From Pomacea canaliculata (Eukaryota; Mollusca; Gastropoda; Architaenioglossa; Ampullariidae), in the NCBI RefSeq assembly GCF_003073045.1, contig NC_037590.1, forward strand, positions 37,688,751 to 37,752,750: DNA of 64,000 nt, written 5' to 3'. Shown piece by piece: positions 13,139 to 26,339 of the stretch; the first letter of the stretch is position 1, and every line of letters starts with the position of its first letter. A program made the position numbers and the translations under genes. The notes under the pieces are model-generated. The model worked only from the letters and a program-made list of their open reading frames with translations. It made no database searches and had not been told where the DNA came from.

Positions 13139-15939
13139 ACTGGTTGATAATCAAAGTTTTTAACCCATAATTGTGTTTTTATTTATATAACTTACAAGTT
13201 TTAAAAGTCTACATGCTTCAGATGCGCTGTTCGCTTGATTAGGTGAGCATTAAGGGATTTTATTTTTTGAAAGAGATGTAGGGTCACGCAACCAAGAATT
13301 TAAAAAAAATGAAAAGTGTGTCACTGAGTTTGCCAAGGCCTAGCCATGCACAGGAGGAATGGACGAAAGAAAAGAAAAGAAAATTTCACTGATAAAAGTA
13401 AAAGATCTGAGGTCGCTGCTAGTTACACACATTATTTTCTACAGCTTCTAATCATTTCTCTCATAACAGCCGAGGGGTACATCAGATGATGAATGCCCTA
13501 CAGAGCTAACAGCTTTTTGCAAAGAAATAAAATAAAAGAAGCAAAAATTGAAGTAAACAAAAATGGGACGAAAATAGTCGGAGACTTGAAGATATCTTTT
13601 TTGGTTAAAAATATTTTTTTTTTTAAAAAATTAAGTTGGATCAGGCTTGGTAGGTGCTTGCACGGATGGGAAGAGGAGGAGAGCCGATCTGTAGTGTATT
13701 TAGTTTGTCCGTACGGCGACTTGAGCTTCAACCAACAGTCTTCGAAATCCACAAGAATGCAACAAGTCATCTGACATCTACATTTTGAGATGTATAGCAA
13801 CTTCGCAACATAAACCTGTCTTCTACGGCAGCTACGCTGTGGCATGAACTAGGTCCTTTGGCCACTCACACTGTTCATTCCCAGCAACCTTAGACAAGCT
13901 TCCACAACAACAGCCTCTGCCACCATCCATCATTTGTTCTGCCTTAAGGGGGCAGTAGGACAGCTGATTTTTTTTCAACATTTTGATAAATGATGGGTAG
14001 TACTCAAGAGTATACTTTCTAATAGCAGAACATTCAGCCACATCTGTAGCTTTTTTGTTTGTACTAGTTCTTTTCAGAGTGAAATTAATAATTTGTTTTA
14101 AAAAAAAATAAAATGTTTACATATTTGGACTGTAGTAACACATTAAAATAAATAAAAAGATCTTTATGAATGCAGCTAGTCGTTCAATGGTATTGCACGT
14201 TAATTTATTTAATTTCTGCTAAAGTTATCAAAAAAGAAGGTGAGTATTCAAGTCATTGACAGCAAGAAAACTAAAGGGTTGTATGTTTAGCCTATTGCTA
14301 TCTAGGATAATTTATCCTCAGTAAATGACATACACCTGTCATATACGGTTCCAAGTGCCGTTGTTTTATGTTCTAATCTCATCACACATTTCTAGAAAGC
14401 AAGATTTAAAAAGTTTTACAGTGAAAGTTATTGTCCATTTTCTTTCATTTGCGTTACAAAAATATTTGTAATATTATGTTATATTCTGTATTGTATCATA
14501 TGTAATACCAAGTCATGTCTTGAAATATTTTTATATCAAAATCAAAAATCCTCAAGCAGGTTTCTTGAGATTATTACCTAAATTCCTATGGTAATGAACT
14601 TTGAGGAAAATCTGGACTGAAATATTACACAGATTAACTTCCAAGAAGCACAAAGTAAACACCATAATTAGAGTTCGATGTGATCCTAGTGTCATCTTGC
14701 TTTTATAGATAGTCCTAGTATTTTTCAGAGGAACAAAGTCTCAGTCTCATCAGATTTTCACTAAGCAGAACTTGGACATTTATCCCGACATTTATTCAAG
14801 TTTTTATAATCGACTTTACGCATTCCACGGAAGCAGAAATATCCCTCACCCGCACAAAGGTAATACAGGTTATAAAAATATTAAAAATACTAACAATTAA
14901 CAAAAACGGACAATCTGCTTATTAACTAGTAGATCGTGTTACAACAACCATAGATATTTCTACCGAGATATGGCAAAAAAATATACCCCTGACAAGCGGC
15001 AAATTCAATTATATTTAACCACCCCACGTCTAAGTGTAATGATCTTGTCAGCTTTTTTTAAAATGTAATCTGTTTTGACAGAGCGAAATTAAAACTACAT
15101 AAAACCGAAAACGGTCTCAGCCTTGTCGACAAACGAATGGCAAGAGCTTTTTCTACTCTAATGCAATATGGAAGCTTATGAAATTATGTTTTGTGCTGTT
15201 TTTCTCATGGCATGAAGTCAGTGGCTGTGCAGAGCTTTTACCAGTCGATTTACCCGGCACAGGGACACACCAGGGAGATAAGGTGCGTCCAAATAAACAG
15301 TGTCTTCTCGGTGCCAGCCAGCCCTTGAGGACTAATTTTCCCTCCAATACGGGGAGACTACAGTCCATCTCTCTCTCCCCCCATCGTTCACCTTTCCCTG
15401 TATCCCCCGCCCTCCAATGTTGCTGGGATTCAATCATTCAAGCTGCTGGGAGAGCAATGTATACGACTCAAATTATTTCTGTGAGCTTGGTTAGTTTGCC
15501 AGAAAGGTTTGTGACAGTTTCGTCTGTTTTCACGCTTCACCAAACTCTGACAGTTTGCTCTTTGTTTGCAGCTAGCTCCTGTCTGTGAATATTCCAGAAA
15601 AAGATAATCTACGATTTTCCATCTCAACTCAGTCCTGACATACTGAAATGACAATTGGAGTACACGGTCTGTGTTTTTGCCGCCGGCCATCATTTGAACT
15701 TACGGTTGATTGGACAATTATCTCCTCGATAATGAGCTAATCTTCTTTCAAAGGACCGACTGCTTTGAAAAGAAAAATTATTATTAAATACATTTATATA
15801 CCTTGAAATTTTTTCTTATATAACGACAAACAACTGGCATCTGAGTTAAAATATCATTTGGTGGACCAATTCGGATTTAATCAAAGTTCTCCATAAATAT
15901 TTTTGTAATCAACATCTGATTGTCACTGATAGCCTTTGC

Positions 15940-15940
<1 letters not shown>
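13139..15940. other. Intergenic, no gene seen
   Basis: AT-rich sequence without recognisable coding exons. A 136-codon plus-strand frame at 15178-15588 begins with a short hydrophobic stretch (MKLCFVLFFSWHEVSGC), but the rest has no family resemblance and no flanking exon signals I can support. Confidence 0.5.

Positions 15941-16033
<93 letters not shown>
15941..16033. repeat. AAT trinucleotide microsatellite
   Basis: An almost uninterrupted run of about 31 AAT units. It opens a poly-isoleucine frame on the plus strand that is not a gene. Such arrays often sit at the 3' tails of molluscan LINEs, but no LINE body is recognisable next to it. Confidence 0.98.
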
Positions 16034-17309
16034 TGCAAATCGTGTGTTTCGAAACCGCGAACGATTTGTTTATGTGATGACCGCGTTTAGCCGATGGTGT
16101 GGAAGCATTAGGACCAAATTTGTTCTTCCATAAAAGACAACTGGCTCTCTACGACATATCACCTTTGGTTAAATTTGTGGAGCACAAAAAAGTGGAGGGA
16201 ATATCAAGAGAACACTGATCTGATTTCGTCCAAGCGCATGAAGATTCGATTTATTTTGAATAGGAATGGGGAGAAAATGAGTTTGCCGATCTTCCGGGTT
16301 AGAGGTGAAACCGAGCATGTAAGAAAAGTCATCAGCAGCCAACAATTCTGTAATTTGTTTGTTAAAACTTATTTTTCTCCTTTCTTTCTCACTGTCTATC
16401 GACATTCTTCTCTTTGTCTGTCTCTCTGCCTGTCTGGGTGGATGGTTTTCCTGTGCGCAAGATCTAATGTGTGAGAGAGAGAGAGACTGTGTTTATTTGT
16501 CATCGTCGTCATTGTCGTTGTCACAGCTGTGGGTCATCACCAACAAATAGTGTTAATTTTATTTGTTATATCATCTCATTTTGTACATTATGCTTGCTAT
16601 ATCTTCCTTCATGCTGAAATACTAGACCCGAGCACCAGACCACAGGCTCTGTCCTGTCTTCGTGAAGAACGAGGTGAAGGTGAACTTTGCTGGCGAAGCC
16701 GACCTTTGGTGAGAGGGTTGTAAGGTGTTTCTTCTGTCGGCTTTTGTCTTCCTTTGTCAGGACGCATGAAGTGTGAAGCTACTAGAGCTTCGGTTCATCT
16801 GGGTGGAAGAGTCTTCGTGCCGCCCCAAACTTCCGTTTCATTCTTTAGCCGTCAGCCCCTGACATCTACAAATGCATTTTATCGTTTGGGGAAACCACTC
16901 TGAGGGTCTTTACGATTCTGGAGTACTTGTGGAGTGTTCTGGCATATTCTTCTACAGCCAGTCCTAATACCTAATGCAGTCTACTGGAGTTTCTAGGGAA
17001 AAACAATTTATAGACGAGATATTAAACATTATGCCTCGGTTATGGTCCTTTCATAGGGTGCATTTGCCGGGCCTGTACTCCGATTTTATTTTTAATAGAT
17101 TTATTGAAGTTGTGGGAATTTGTGCATCAGTGCAAATGTAATTAATGTATATGTGAGTGGTGTGCGCCTCTCTTTCCTTTCCTTGCTCTCTCTCTCTTAC
17201 TATTCAACATGGCGGACATCTCAGCAAACTGCAAAGCTAGGCACACACATACACACAAACTGAGGATGTGCCACATAAAACTGAGACTTCCTAGAAAGTG
17301 GAAATAAAA
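16034..17309. other. Intergenic, no gene seen
   Basis: No coding exon recognised. A GA-rich patch lies near 16470-16490 and a CT-rich patch near 17170-17200. Confidence 0.5.
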
Positions 17310-17450
17310 TAGACCCTGGGTTACTTACATACGTGTCCCAGAAAATGTTGAAAATGATGGCCATTAGTGTGGAGACATTTGGGGCATGTCAGAACATGTG
17401 GAGACACACTCCTGCAGTTCCGCGGGGCTAGTCTAGTAACCCAGGGTCTA
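17310..17450. mobile_element. Short element with perfect 16-bp terminal inverted repeats (MITE-like)
   Basis: TAGACCCTGGGTTACT at 17310-17325 is matched exactly in reverse complement at 17435-17450, enclosing 109 bp with no coding capacity. Outside these ends a further 16 bp remain about two-thirds complementary (GAAAGTGGAAATAAAA against GAAATGGGAATGAAAG), so the true element may reach roughly 17294-17466. The superfamily is not assigned, because no clear target duplication was found. Confidence 0.6.
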
Positions 17451-19875
17451 CTTTCATTCCCATTTCCAACCGGAAACGTGTGCCCCTACACCTTCCTTCT
17501 GAAAGTGTGAAATTCCCTTAAAGTTGAAGTACTTTCACTAACCATCCAAGGCAATGAAGTTCTAGGTCGCAGTTTCTTGTGATATCCTGTTCTTAATGAC
17601 TAGGAAAAGTGGAGAAACGACAGAAAGAAGGAAAGAAGAAGAGGTGTGTGTGTGTGAGAGAGAGAAAGAGATATATATAACGAAAAATAGATGAAAGAAA
17701 GAAACTTATAGAGGGTGTCAACAAATAGTTCAAACTAATTTGTACATTCCTTCTGCTATCGTCGAGTTGGACTTGGCTTGCTAGGAAAGTGTGTATCGTC
17801 CAATCTTCCAAGTTAATTCCATTGCCGAACATATTTCTACTTCTCTTGCTGTGGCTAATTTTACGAAAATGCTGGATACATTTGTATCAGCATCTGCGTT
17901 ATTTGGCATGGAAGGAGACTAGATTGATGATGTTCATGATCACAAGCGGTGAAATATACGTTTTCTTCGTTTAATAAAAGAAGGGACAGAGGGAGCGAGG
18001 AGAACAAAGGTCTCTCGGTGTCTACAGAGGCTTACTCCTCTAGTCTGGGCATTCCACTGCTTGCATCTCTCATGGGGACATCACTAACCGAACAGATCGC
18101 TGAAGCATCGTCCCTCGGCAAGAAAGGACATTATAAAAGCCTTTGATTGTCTTCTGTAAGTGTTGGTTGCATGACGCCCACAGTGACTAGCGCTCACCCC
18201 ACACAGCGCAGCATTTGGACATCAGACCCTCTCTAACACAGACTCCTATTTGTCTGCCTCCACCGGATATGACACATATTGATCCCTGTTTTTAAAATGT
18301 GCGGGAGGGGACTTAAAAGTAAGAAGATTACAGAACGCGAAACGGCGGAAGACGATCCCATTCCAAACAAAGAAATAAGAAAAATTCCAGAATTCAGAGC
18401 CACGTGAGTCCTTAGCCCTGTCAGGCCTCCCCCTCTCTCCGCTACCCCGCTCTTTCCCCAAATCATTTACTTCTGCCATCTAAAAAAAAAAAAAATGGGT
18501 GTCGAATACTTTGATGCAAAAAAAAGTGAGCAATACCAGTGACAAATATTATATGTTATTTCTGATCCTCTCCTCCCTGCCACTATCACGCCTGGGATCC
18601 GGTTTGTGGATGTCCGAGGTAATCAACCGTTTGTTAAAGTGAAGAGAGAAGAAATTTAACTCTGTGTTGTATTCTGATCTCCATGATATCGCCAGAGACA
18701 ACAACGGTATAAAATTTCTCCTTTCTTTCCTTCTTTTATAGACAAGACAGTTGTTTGCTTGCGAAGGGGCATGAGGACAAGCCGAAGTGCCAAGAAGTCT
18801 TTGAACAGGCATAATGATCATTGGATCCGAATTTTTCTCGGGATGTTTTCGCTGAAGAAGCATGCAATTTCCTGAGAATGCAACTTGACCTAGTTGAGGG
18901 AATTAATTTTCTTCGGTTTGTTTACTTGAAGACAGCGAGCTAAGAATTTTTATGATTATGATTATTATTCTTTGCATCCAGTCCAAACGTCTCATTTGCA
19001 CTCTTTCTCCGCCTCTCGACTTAATCCTCTTTTTTCGTCTGTAGACGTGAGTCTCTTTTCACGTGCTCACACGTATCCCAGTCTCTGAGCATGCATAAAC
19101 ATGATCGAGAATGTTCTAAAGATTGCGTTTCTGTTTCATTTCCTGATAGACCCTGACGCCATGACGCTGGGTACGAAACCTCCCATCCGTTAAGTTCCTC
19201 ATTCCATTCGTGATCCTGTTTTCGAAGAACAGTCCTATAAATATGTGATGTGATTTTTAAAATTGTTAAAAAAAACAACTGGAAGAACCTCAAAAATTGC
19301 AGTCGTAACCTTGTTCCTTAGCTGCAGCTTGCACAATCATACTCTGACTTGCTCAGGGAGTTTCTCATTTCGTCGACATGGCTTCTGAACGGTTGCAGTT
19401 TGCTTTGCTTGGAATTGTCCAGACTCACAGGAGTGGGGCATTGCTTTCTTTTCAGTGGAGGACAGCCGCGGTGCCAGAATTGGCCGCCTTACAGTCCTCG
19501 TCCTTCCACGCCTCTTGAGTCGGACAGAAGAAGTGCTCTCTTCAGTCGCTCTCCACTGGCACTCTGGCTCCAGTCCGCTTATCTTCCGGCCACACACAAG
19601 ATGCTGCTTTCCCTCCTCAACACCCAGAGCTCTCCGTTCCAGAAGTTTGCCACGTCTAGAATATTCTAGAGCGCTGGGTGGTGTGCTGATCTTGACCTCT
19701 GACCCTAACACTCGGCTTGAGCGGACTTTGCCATTATAGTAACCTTGGTAACACTCGTTGTACAGGCAGCAACTACTTCGGAAGTATCTTTTGTCAAACA
19801 TTTTAATAGCTTACTATGAATCATAGGTAGATTGCCGATTAAGTGGCATGCATCATCTAATGGATGAAAACCCCA
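17451..19875. other. Intergenic, no gene seen
   Basis: No recognised exon. A GC-richer patch at 19337-19801 is open on both strands. The minus frame is 154 codons, basic, and has no signal peptide or domain; it is probably fortuitous. A TG/GA repeat patch lies near 17640-17680. Confidence 0.45.
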
Positions 19876-19896
19876 ATGATGATGATGATTGATGAT

Positions 19897-19969
<73 letters not shown>

Positions 19970-19970
19970 A
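19876..19970. repeat. GAT trinucleotide microsatellite
   Basis: About 30 GAT units with two early interruptions. They produce poly-Met and poly-Ser frames that are not genes. Confidence 0.97.
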
Positions 19971-20085
19971 ACCTGTTGCGGTCCTCGTCATCAAAGAAAG
20001 AGCACTTTAAGAAATAAAACCTTCCATGCAAGTGCTCTAGTGCCCCATTACAGGGAAAGTGTCTGGGATTTGACACTGGATTCCA

Positions 20086-20375
20086 TTAAGTGCAGTCGGT
20101 AGAACAGACAAGCGATCAATCATGTCTTAACCTTTGCTCCAGGAGCCAGGGTGCAGTTCAGATCCCTATCTGTGGCTGACAGTAGCCTCCCCTAGTCAGC
20201 TCCCTACAGTTTTGGCCCCAAAACAACAAGAACCTCCCTCTACGCTCTGTCGTGACTTTCTTATCTTATTTTCTTCAGCCGATCATATTCCTGCCCACGT
20301 GATCACAGACGGTACGAGAACAGTTCTTGTCTGTAATCGTTTCTCTTGACATGGAATGTCACTTTGCTGACAGTT
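20086..20375 (+). repeat. tRNA-derived SINE (family 2), copy 1
   Basis: The head resembles a tRNA: GCAGTCGGTAGAAC as an A box and GTGCAGTTCAGATCCC as a degenerate B box. The body after about 20200 (CCCTACAG, CCTCCCTCTACGCTCTGTCGTGAC, GATCATATTCCTGCCCACGTGATCA, GTCTGTAATCGTTTCTC) recurs in diverged form at 20820-20980. Limits are approximate. Confidence 0.45.
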
Positions 20376-20450
20376 AATGTAAGGTTAATGATACTTTAAA
20401 ATGGATGTTGCACTGAGAAAATAGAGCTTTTATTACTGCCTTCATTCCTT

Positions 20451-20500
20451 CAGACAGACAGACAGACAGGCAGGCAGGCAGGCAGGCAGAGAGACAGAGA

Positions 20501-20533
<33 letters not shown>

Positions 20534-20587
20534 ACAGACAGACAGACAGACAGACAAGCAGATAGACAGACAAACAAGCAAGCAAGC

Positions 20588-20640
<53 letters not shown>

Positions 20641-20650
20641 GGCAGGCAGA
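20451..20650. repeat. Compound GACA/GGCA microsatellite
   Basis: 200 bp of alternating (GACA)n and (GGCA)n blocks with AAGC interruptions, the same compound motif as at 13013-13138. It lies between two SINE-family-2 copies. Confidence 0.97.
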
Positions 20651-20744
20651 AATATCTGCAATTATAAATATTAGCATACATGATATATCTTTGCTAAGTT
20701 TAGGAGTATCACGATGTCTTCTTCCACTGTAACAACTTTAGTGT

Positions 20745-20985
20745 CACGTGCTCTGCAGCAGTTGCACAGCGAGACACAGCTTGATCACATTAGCAGACTG
20801 TGATGAGGTATAGAGGGACATTAACTCAATACAACATTTGGCCTACAGCAACAAAGGAACCCCGCTACACTCTATCATGACTTCTCGTTTTTCGATCAGA
20901 TCCGCCGCCATGTCATAAAAGACAAAATCAGTTCCTGCCTGGATTCATTTCCAGTAATAGAGAATGACACGTTCTTCTGAGATTT
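20745..20985 (+). repeat. SINE family 2, decayed copy 2
   Basis: The 3' half repeats the order of words in copy 1: CCTACAGCAACAAAGGAACC, then CTACACTCTATCATGACTTC, then GATCAGATCCGCCGCCATGTCA, then CAGTTCCTGCCTGGATTCAT. The head is too decayed to show pol III boxes. Confidence 0.4.
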
Positions 20986-21486
20986 AAAATTAACTTATCA
21001 AAAATATTTTCAAAATGGACTCTGCAAGTGACAAAAAAAGATTTAAAAGTCACATCAAAGAGTTCTTCGGTCACATGGAGTTTGTTATGCGATATGCTTG
21101 AACCGATGACATGTAATCATCGCAGTTTTTTAAGATATCATTGTTTTATTTTTTTTTTAAAATAAGGGTGTAATATAAGAAGAAACTTCTCCATTAGCTC
21201 TTTTGTTTAGAAATAGCAACTAAATAAATAGTAGTTGTACACAATGATAATAAATATTCCTGCGTCTCTAGAGATTTTAGGGTAAACCTGTGTGTTTACC
21301 AAAACCAACGCCATCTAAATAATATTTATTACAACTACCTAAACTGTATTCTAACAAGTTAATCTCATTGTTTTACAACCAGAATACACATCATTCAAAC
21401 ATCAATCTCATTATTACCATCTTTTGGAACGAAGTCTTTACTTTACTTTCCCCCAACCATCTACGAATTTTGGGCAAACAATCGAG
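20986..21486. other. Intergenic, nothing recognised
   Basis: AT-rich spacer without open frames or a recognised repeat. Confidence 0.5.
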
Positions 21487-21609
21487 AAGTGATTGCACTA
21501 TACAAATAGACACGTGATTACATTGTACAAATAGACACGTGATTACTTTGTACAAATCAACACTTGATTACATGGTACAAATGGACACGTGATTACATTT
21601 TACAAATCA
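21487..21609. repeat. 25-bp minisatellite, five units
   Basis: Units begin at 21510, 21535, 21560 and 21585, each exactly 25 bp, with a partial first unit at 21487. The consensus is ACACGTGATTACATTGTACA followed by AATAG or AATCA. Units differ at a few positions only. Three of the four full units keep a CACGTG hexamer. Confidence 0.95.
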
Positions 21610-24600
21610 ACCAAACGATTTGCTATTTATGTCATTTCTCGCGAAAATCCCGCTTTGGTTATGAAGTTACCCCGGGTGACCCACAGAACTGTTCCTCACA
21701 TACTCGCAGCAGAAATTATTGAGAATCGGTAAAACTCGTGAGGTCCAAATGCTGTGTCCGCCACCAAGTTGAGAGCAAATATGCTTGAAACAAAGAGACA
21801 GCGCCGCCAGGGTGCGCCTGTGAGTAATGTCTTCCCCGAGGACAGGACCAGGTCCAGCTTTCGGAGAGCGTTTGCCAGCGTCGCTCCATATCTGAGTTTC
21901 TTTATTTTCACAGGCAATCTTCGTGAACAAGCTCACAAATCGATGGTAACACTCTGTGAACGCCCCGCAAATCGCACTCGTGATATAAAATTGGGCTGTT
22001 TAAATGCTCCAATTTTACACTTTTCAACTCTAGGGATGGCAGGTCATAACACGAACAGTTTCCCTGATCTCATTCGTTTTTTTCCTTCCTTTCTCTATTT
22101 TTCTATTTTTTCTTTCTCTCTCCCTTCTCTTTGTATTGCTTCCTCCCATTGATTACTATTGGTCTGCTAAGTCGAAGATGTAATTTTTAAAAAATCTTTA
22201 TTCCAAAATACTATACCCGAACTAATAGTCATCCATACCTACATTCATACAGAGATGCAGACAGAGAGGACATGAATATCTGCAAGCATTCACGCTTACA
22301 TATTACTGTAACGGTCAGTGAGGTCAGAAAAGGTTGTTCTTTAGTGTAACAATAACAACTGTAACGAAAGTCGATGGCGGTAAAACTTTTCCATATTCTC
22401 GTTTCCTGTTTTCAAACTGATTTCTGGTTGAATTCGCACGAAACGGCTTGACTTTTCCAATGGGAAATAAGGTGTCTCAACTGGTATCTCGCGGGAGTTT
22501 ATCCCATCTGCTTGTTTTCCCCCTGAAGTAGCAGTCCAGACTGAAGCACTGCTGTCTAATATTTGCTGAAAATATTGTTAAAGTTTGCTGTCTGGATGCA
22601 AAATAGTCTTGAAATCATGATATAGGTCACAAACATTTATTGCAAGCTGTTGGACAGACAGTTATCATGCTGAAATGACCGATTCCTGGTTTTTATAAAA
22701 TATTTCCTGACAGTACTCGTGCATACACGCTAGCAGACTGACCATCTTGTTGCTCACAAAATACAGATGGTCTCCCTCTTCTCCCTGAATAAATATTTTG
22801 AAGGATGACAAAGTAGACTCTGTAGACGACGTGCGTTTTTTATGAAGTCTCATGGCATTCAGTCTTCTTTTCAATCTCTCCCTCGCTCTCTCATTCTGAG
22901 CCCCATGGAAGGTGTATGTGTGTGTGAGAGAGAGAGAGAGAATATATTTGAGTGAGAGAAGAAGGATACTATAAGATATTATCACCATTAAACACGTGTT
23001 GCATTATGCCAACAGTCATGAGGTTTCTTTTCTCTATGTGCGTTCTTCGAGTTCTTTGATGAAAATGCTCACGTAAATATTTTCGTCTTTAATAAACATA
23101 CCTTAACACTAGGAATAATATTTCGATATTCACAACATGTTTATTATTAAGAGGAACCTGCATCATCATCATCATCGTTTTTGACATTCATATTAAGAAC
23201 AATATAAAACTCCTATGGTTGTAACATCTAATCCATATTTTCTTTATCCGCTTGAACCTAAACCCTTCTCTTCCTTACCTTCTATTTCTCTCATCTCCAT
23301 CTCACACTTCTCCTCTTCACCCTGTTTCTATCTTTCTCTCCTGCTTTCTCCTACTACATCCGTCTCCCCCATTCTCTCTCTGTGATGTTTTCCCCCGTGA
23401 AGCGACTACCGAGCCCCGCACCCCAACCAGACAGCATCACAAGCAACGGTCTTGTTGTACTAACCCGGGGACATCAGCAAAGAGGACAAAGTGGAGTAAC
23501 TCACCCAGCCAGCCGAGGCCTTCACCCTGTCTCCGGAGTCCCCGCACGCTTAAAAACACATCGCATCTGCAGGCATCCGACTGCTGCAGCTGTCGTGCGA
23601 CACAGCGTTTGACCGCACGCGGCACAGTGGCCTTGTTGCCGTGACTTCCGCCGCAGTAGTTGCCCCTTGCCTCCCATGCTCCCTGCCGGCGTCAGAGGAT
23701 GTTTTTCACTCCATCTGTCCTTTTCTCTCTCTCTCTCTGTCCGTCTGTGCAGTAACATCAGCGTATTGGCTTCTTCCCTGAAAGTTTACTTGGCGGTCAG
23801 ACAATTTACATTCTTTCTCTCTCGCCCTCCTCTTCTTCTCTCTCTCATTTCCATCAGTCCATTCTGCGCAGGTGTCGGTCACAAGATAAAGTCTCTTTCA
23901 ATGACGAAGGCTAAACTGATCATCTGCTGTGTTTAGAAGATTTCACTTTAATTTATTCTCTCCTGCAAACTACCCCTAGTTCTTCAGTAGAATCGTCCAC
24001 TTGGTGTTCATCTTTCGCGTTTCATAATGCGATGTGCCGACATGAAGGGCGGGCAGGTTGTGACCATTTTTGTTGCCATCATTTCGCTATGACAACGGAT
24101 CAGAATTTTTTGATAAAATAACACTGAAATAAGATTGCGGTGGGAATTATTTTTCTCCTCGTGTGGCCCTTTCTCTTCCATTTCATCGAACACCATTTTT
24201 TTCCCTTTTTTTGACACTTCTTCCTATTACTTGAGCATTACTGATTTGAGCTACTGCACCTGCCTCCATTATTCGGCGTCTTGGGGTCGACTGCTCAGCA
24301 ATACTCAGAGCTGCTTGAGTGGATTATATTAAATACTCATTCCATTTCCAGCAGTACAAGGGCACTCGGCTCGAAATATTCAAACCAGTCCAGGATCTCC
24401 AGGCCCCTTTATTTTTATTTATTATTATTATTATGGGACAGATTTGAAGTTCTAGAGGGTGCACTGATTCTACAGCTATTGGATAGAACGTGCACTCATG
24501 CTGTAAAAAAAAAGTCGTGCTGTCGTCTTATTGACAAACACCGACATGTGCATTGATGTTTTTACGTTGTCAAGGCTACAACCAATAGGAGAGCTTAAAT

Positions 24601-26339
24601 CATGTTATTAAGTTTATACATGTGTGAGGTCACATGGGCCCCTCACACTTTTATGTTTCAAGTTTTAAAAAAATATATATAAAACTTAAGAAATTTGAGA
24701 AACTGAAAAAAAAGTAATTTGCGTTTTATAGTACATTTCAAATAAAAGTCTGGATTTTTTACTCATTTTATTGAATATATAATTGTGTCTTATCAATAGA
24801 TGAGAAGAAGTTAATAATCTCAAGTAACTTTTTAATCAGCTCATTGGAAATACTTCGGTATAGTGATAATACTTTTTTTCTTTGAAAAGAAATTACAATG
24901 TTTAGACTGATGTACATAAACTGTAAATGTTTGGTTAGTGAGTACATCTGATGCGAGCAAAATTTCCCTAGGGGAGAGTTCTGGCCCTAAAGTACGCAGC
25001 AGAAACTCAGACAAAACTGTTTGCAAGTCTCTTGGATCCTCCTATAAAAAGTTGCGCCTGCTGCCCATCAAAAGGTCATGAGACTGCAAATGCCCATGTA
25101 CCCTGTGCTGGCCGTGTCGAAGAATTAAGTTGTCTGTAATGTGATTTTCATAAGCGGAAAAATTGTATTTCAATAGATTGGCGCGCTTGGTGTTATTTAC
25201 ACTGGGTATGCATAATTTGTTTTCCCCACATATTGCGCTCACCTTTGACCCCTCGACTCTTTGCTGCACCATTTCTGCAACATATAACACTAATTCAATT
25301 TTCATTTCAAAGGCATAAAGAGTGGTGAATCATTTCCTTTATTAGAGGCACACAATTATATTGCTATATTAATTTACAAAGAGTAATAATATTAATGGAA
25401 GTAGATGTGCCCTTCTTCTCGAGTTTGCGCGTGTCTGGTGATAGAGGCGATAGAATCTGCAGCCATAAACTTGTCTTCCCTGACTGAGTTATTTTTCGGG
25501 TTATTTTGGCCATTCTTTCCGTCTTTGTCCCTAGGGCCGTGTCCTAATGGTCCATTGCATGTAGTCCCCTCAACGGGTCAAGCATGAATAACACTGCAGT
25601 TCGCATGCGCCATGTTTAGTTATCGAGAATTTCTTCTTGGTTATTCTTCACTTCAGTTATTTTGTCCAAACTTGTGAAGAAAAGACTTGTTCGCTGGTTT
25701 GTAATTAAATTTTTGTTACTTATTTTGCTTTCTTTAAACATTTGCTTCACAGGCATATAGTGTCTTTTTCCAAGTCTTGAAGCAGCCGAACCTTCCAGTA
25801 TTCGCAGCGGGAGACGAACATTTCTACAGGACATTCAGAGACTTTCAGACCCTCCCACTCCATTCCCCAATCTCCCCACCATCACCTCAGACGGAGGTCT
25901 GCACCTGTTTGCCGAGAGAGGTCACAAGATTGCTTTCAGTCCATGGCTGTTACCATTCAACTTAGTCTCCAGTCCATGGATGTGGGCCAAGAAGACAGAA
26001 TTACAGCTTTCACGTATCAGTCTGCGACTGTTGAAGTCGTTAGAAAAGTAAATTGTAGTGGCTGTAGTAACTAGCGATTCTTCCGGGAGGGAGTGGCAAG
26101 GGAGATGTGGTATGATTCTACACACAAAAAAATTTAAGCAGCCACCGCCCTCTTTTGTTTTCAAATACTTTGCAGTTTCTTGATTTTACTGTATTTCTAA
26201 TTTATTGTTTTGTTTTTTTTTGTCAGTTACACCCTCAAATACTTCTTTACTTGTCTTTGATTTGCTTGGTAAATGCTGGCAACATAATACCTTAATCTCT
26301 TTTTCTGTCATTAAATAATTCTCATCCTCTGAGTCCTTT
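21610..26339. other. Intergenic, no gene seen
   Basis: Several short frames of up to 132 codons are open in GC-richer patches (21670-22150, 23250-23760), but none shows a domain, signal peptide or linked exon signals. CT-rich runs lie at 23250-23400 and 23720-23870. A small hairpin (GTGTGAGG paired with CCTCACAC) lies at about 24622-24648. Confidence 0.5.

Noticed and set aside
12946-13140. Cys-rich minus-strand frame of 64 codons
   Set aside because: It is a translation of the GACA/GGCA microsatellite, not a cysteine-rich peptide gene.
15178-15588. 136-codon frame with a signal-peptide-like start
   Set aside because: The remainder shows no domain, cysteine pattern or linked exon, and an overlapping antisense frame is also open.
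20374-20681. Three overlapping Cys/Leu/Ala-rich frames
   Set aside because: All arise from the compound tetranucleotide array at 20451-20650.
23252-23758. Overlapping Pro/Ser/Arg-rich frames on both strands
   Set aside because: A CT-rich and GC-richer patch opens several frames at once; no family or splice structure was recognised.
24617-24650. GTGTGAGG/CCTCACAC hairpin
   Set aside because: Only 8-bp arms in non-coding DNA; too short to call an element or terminator.
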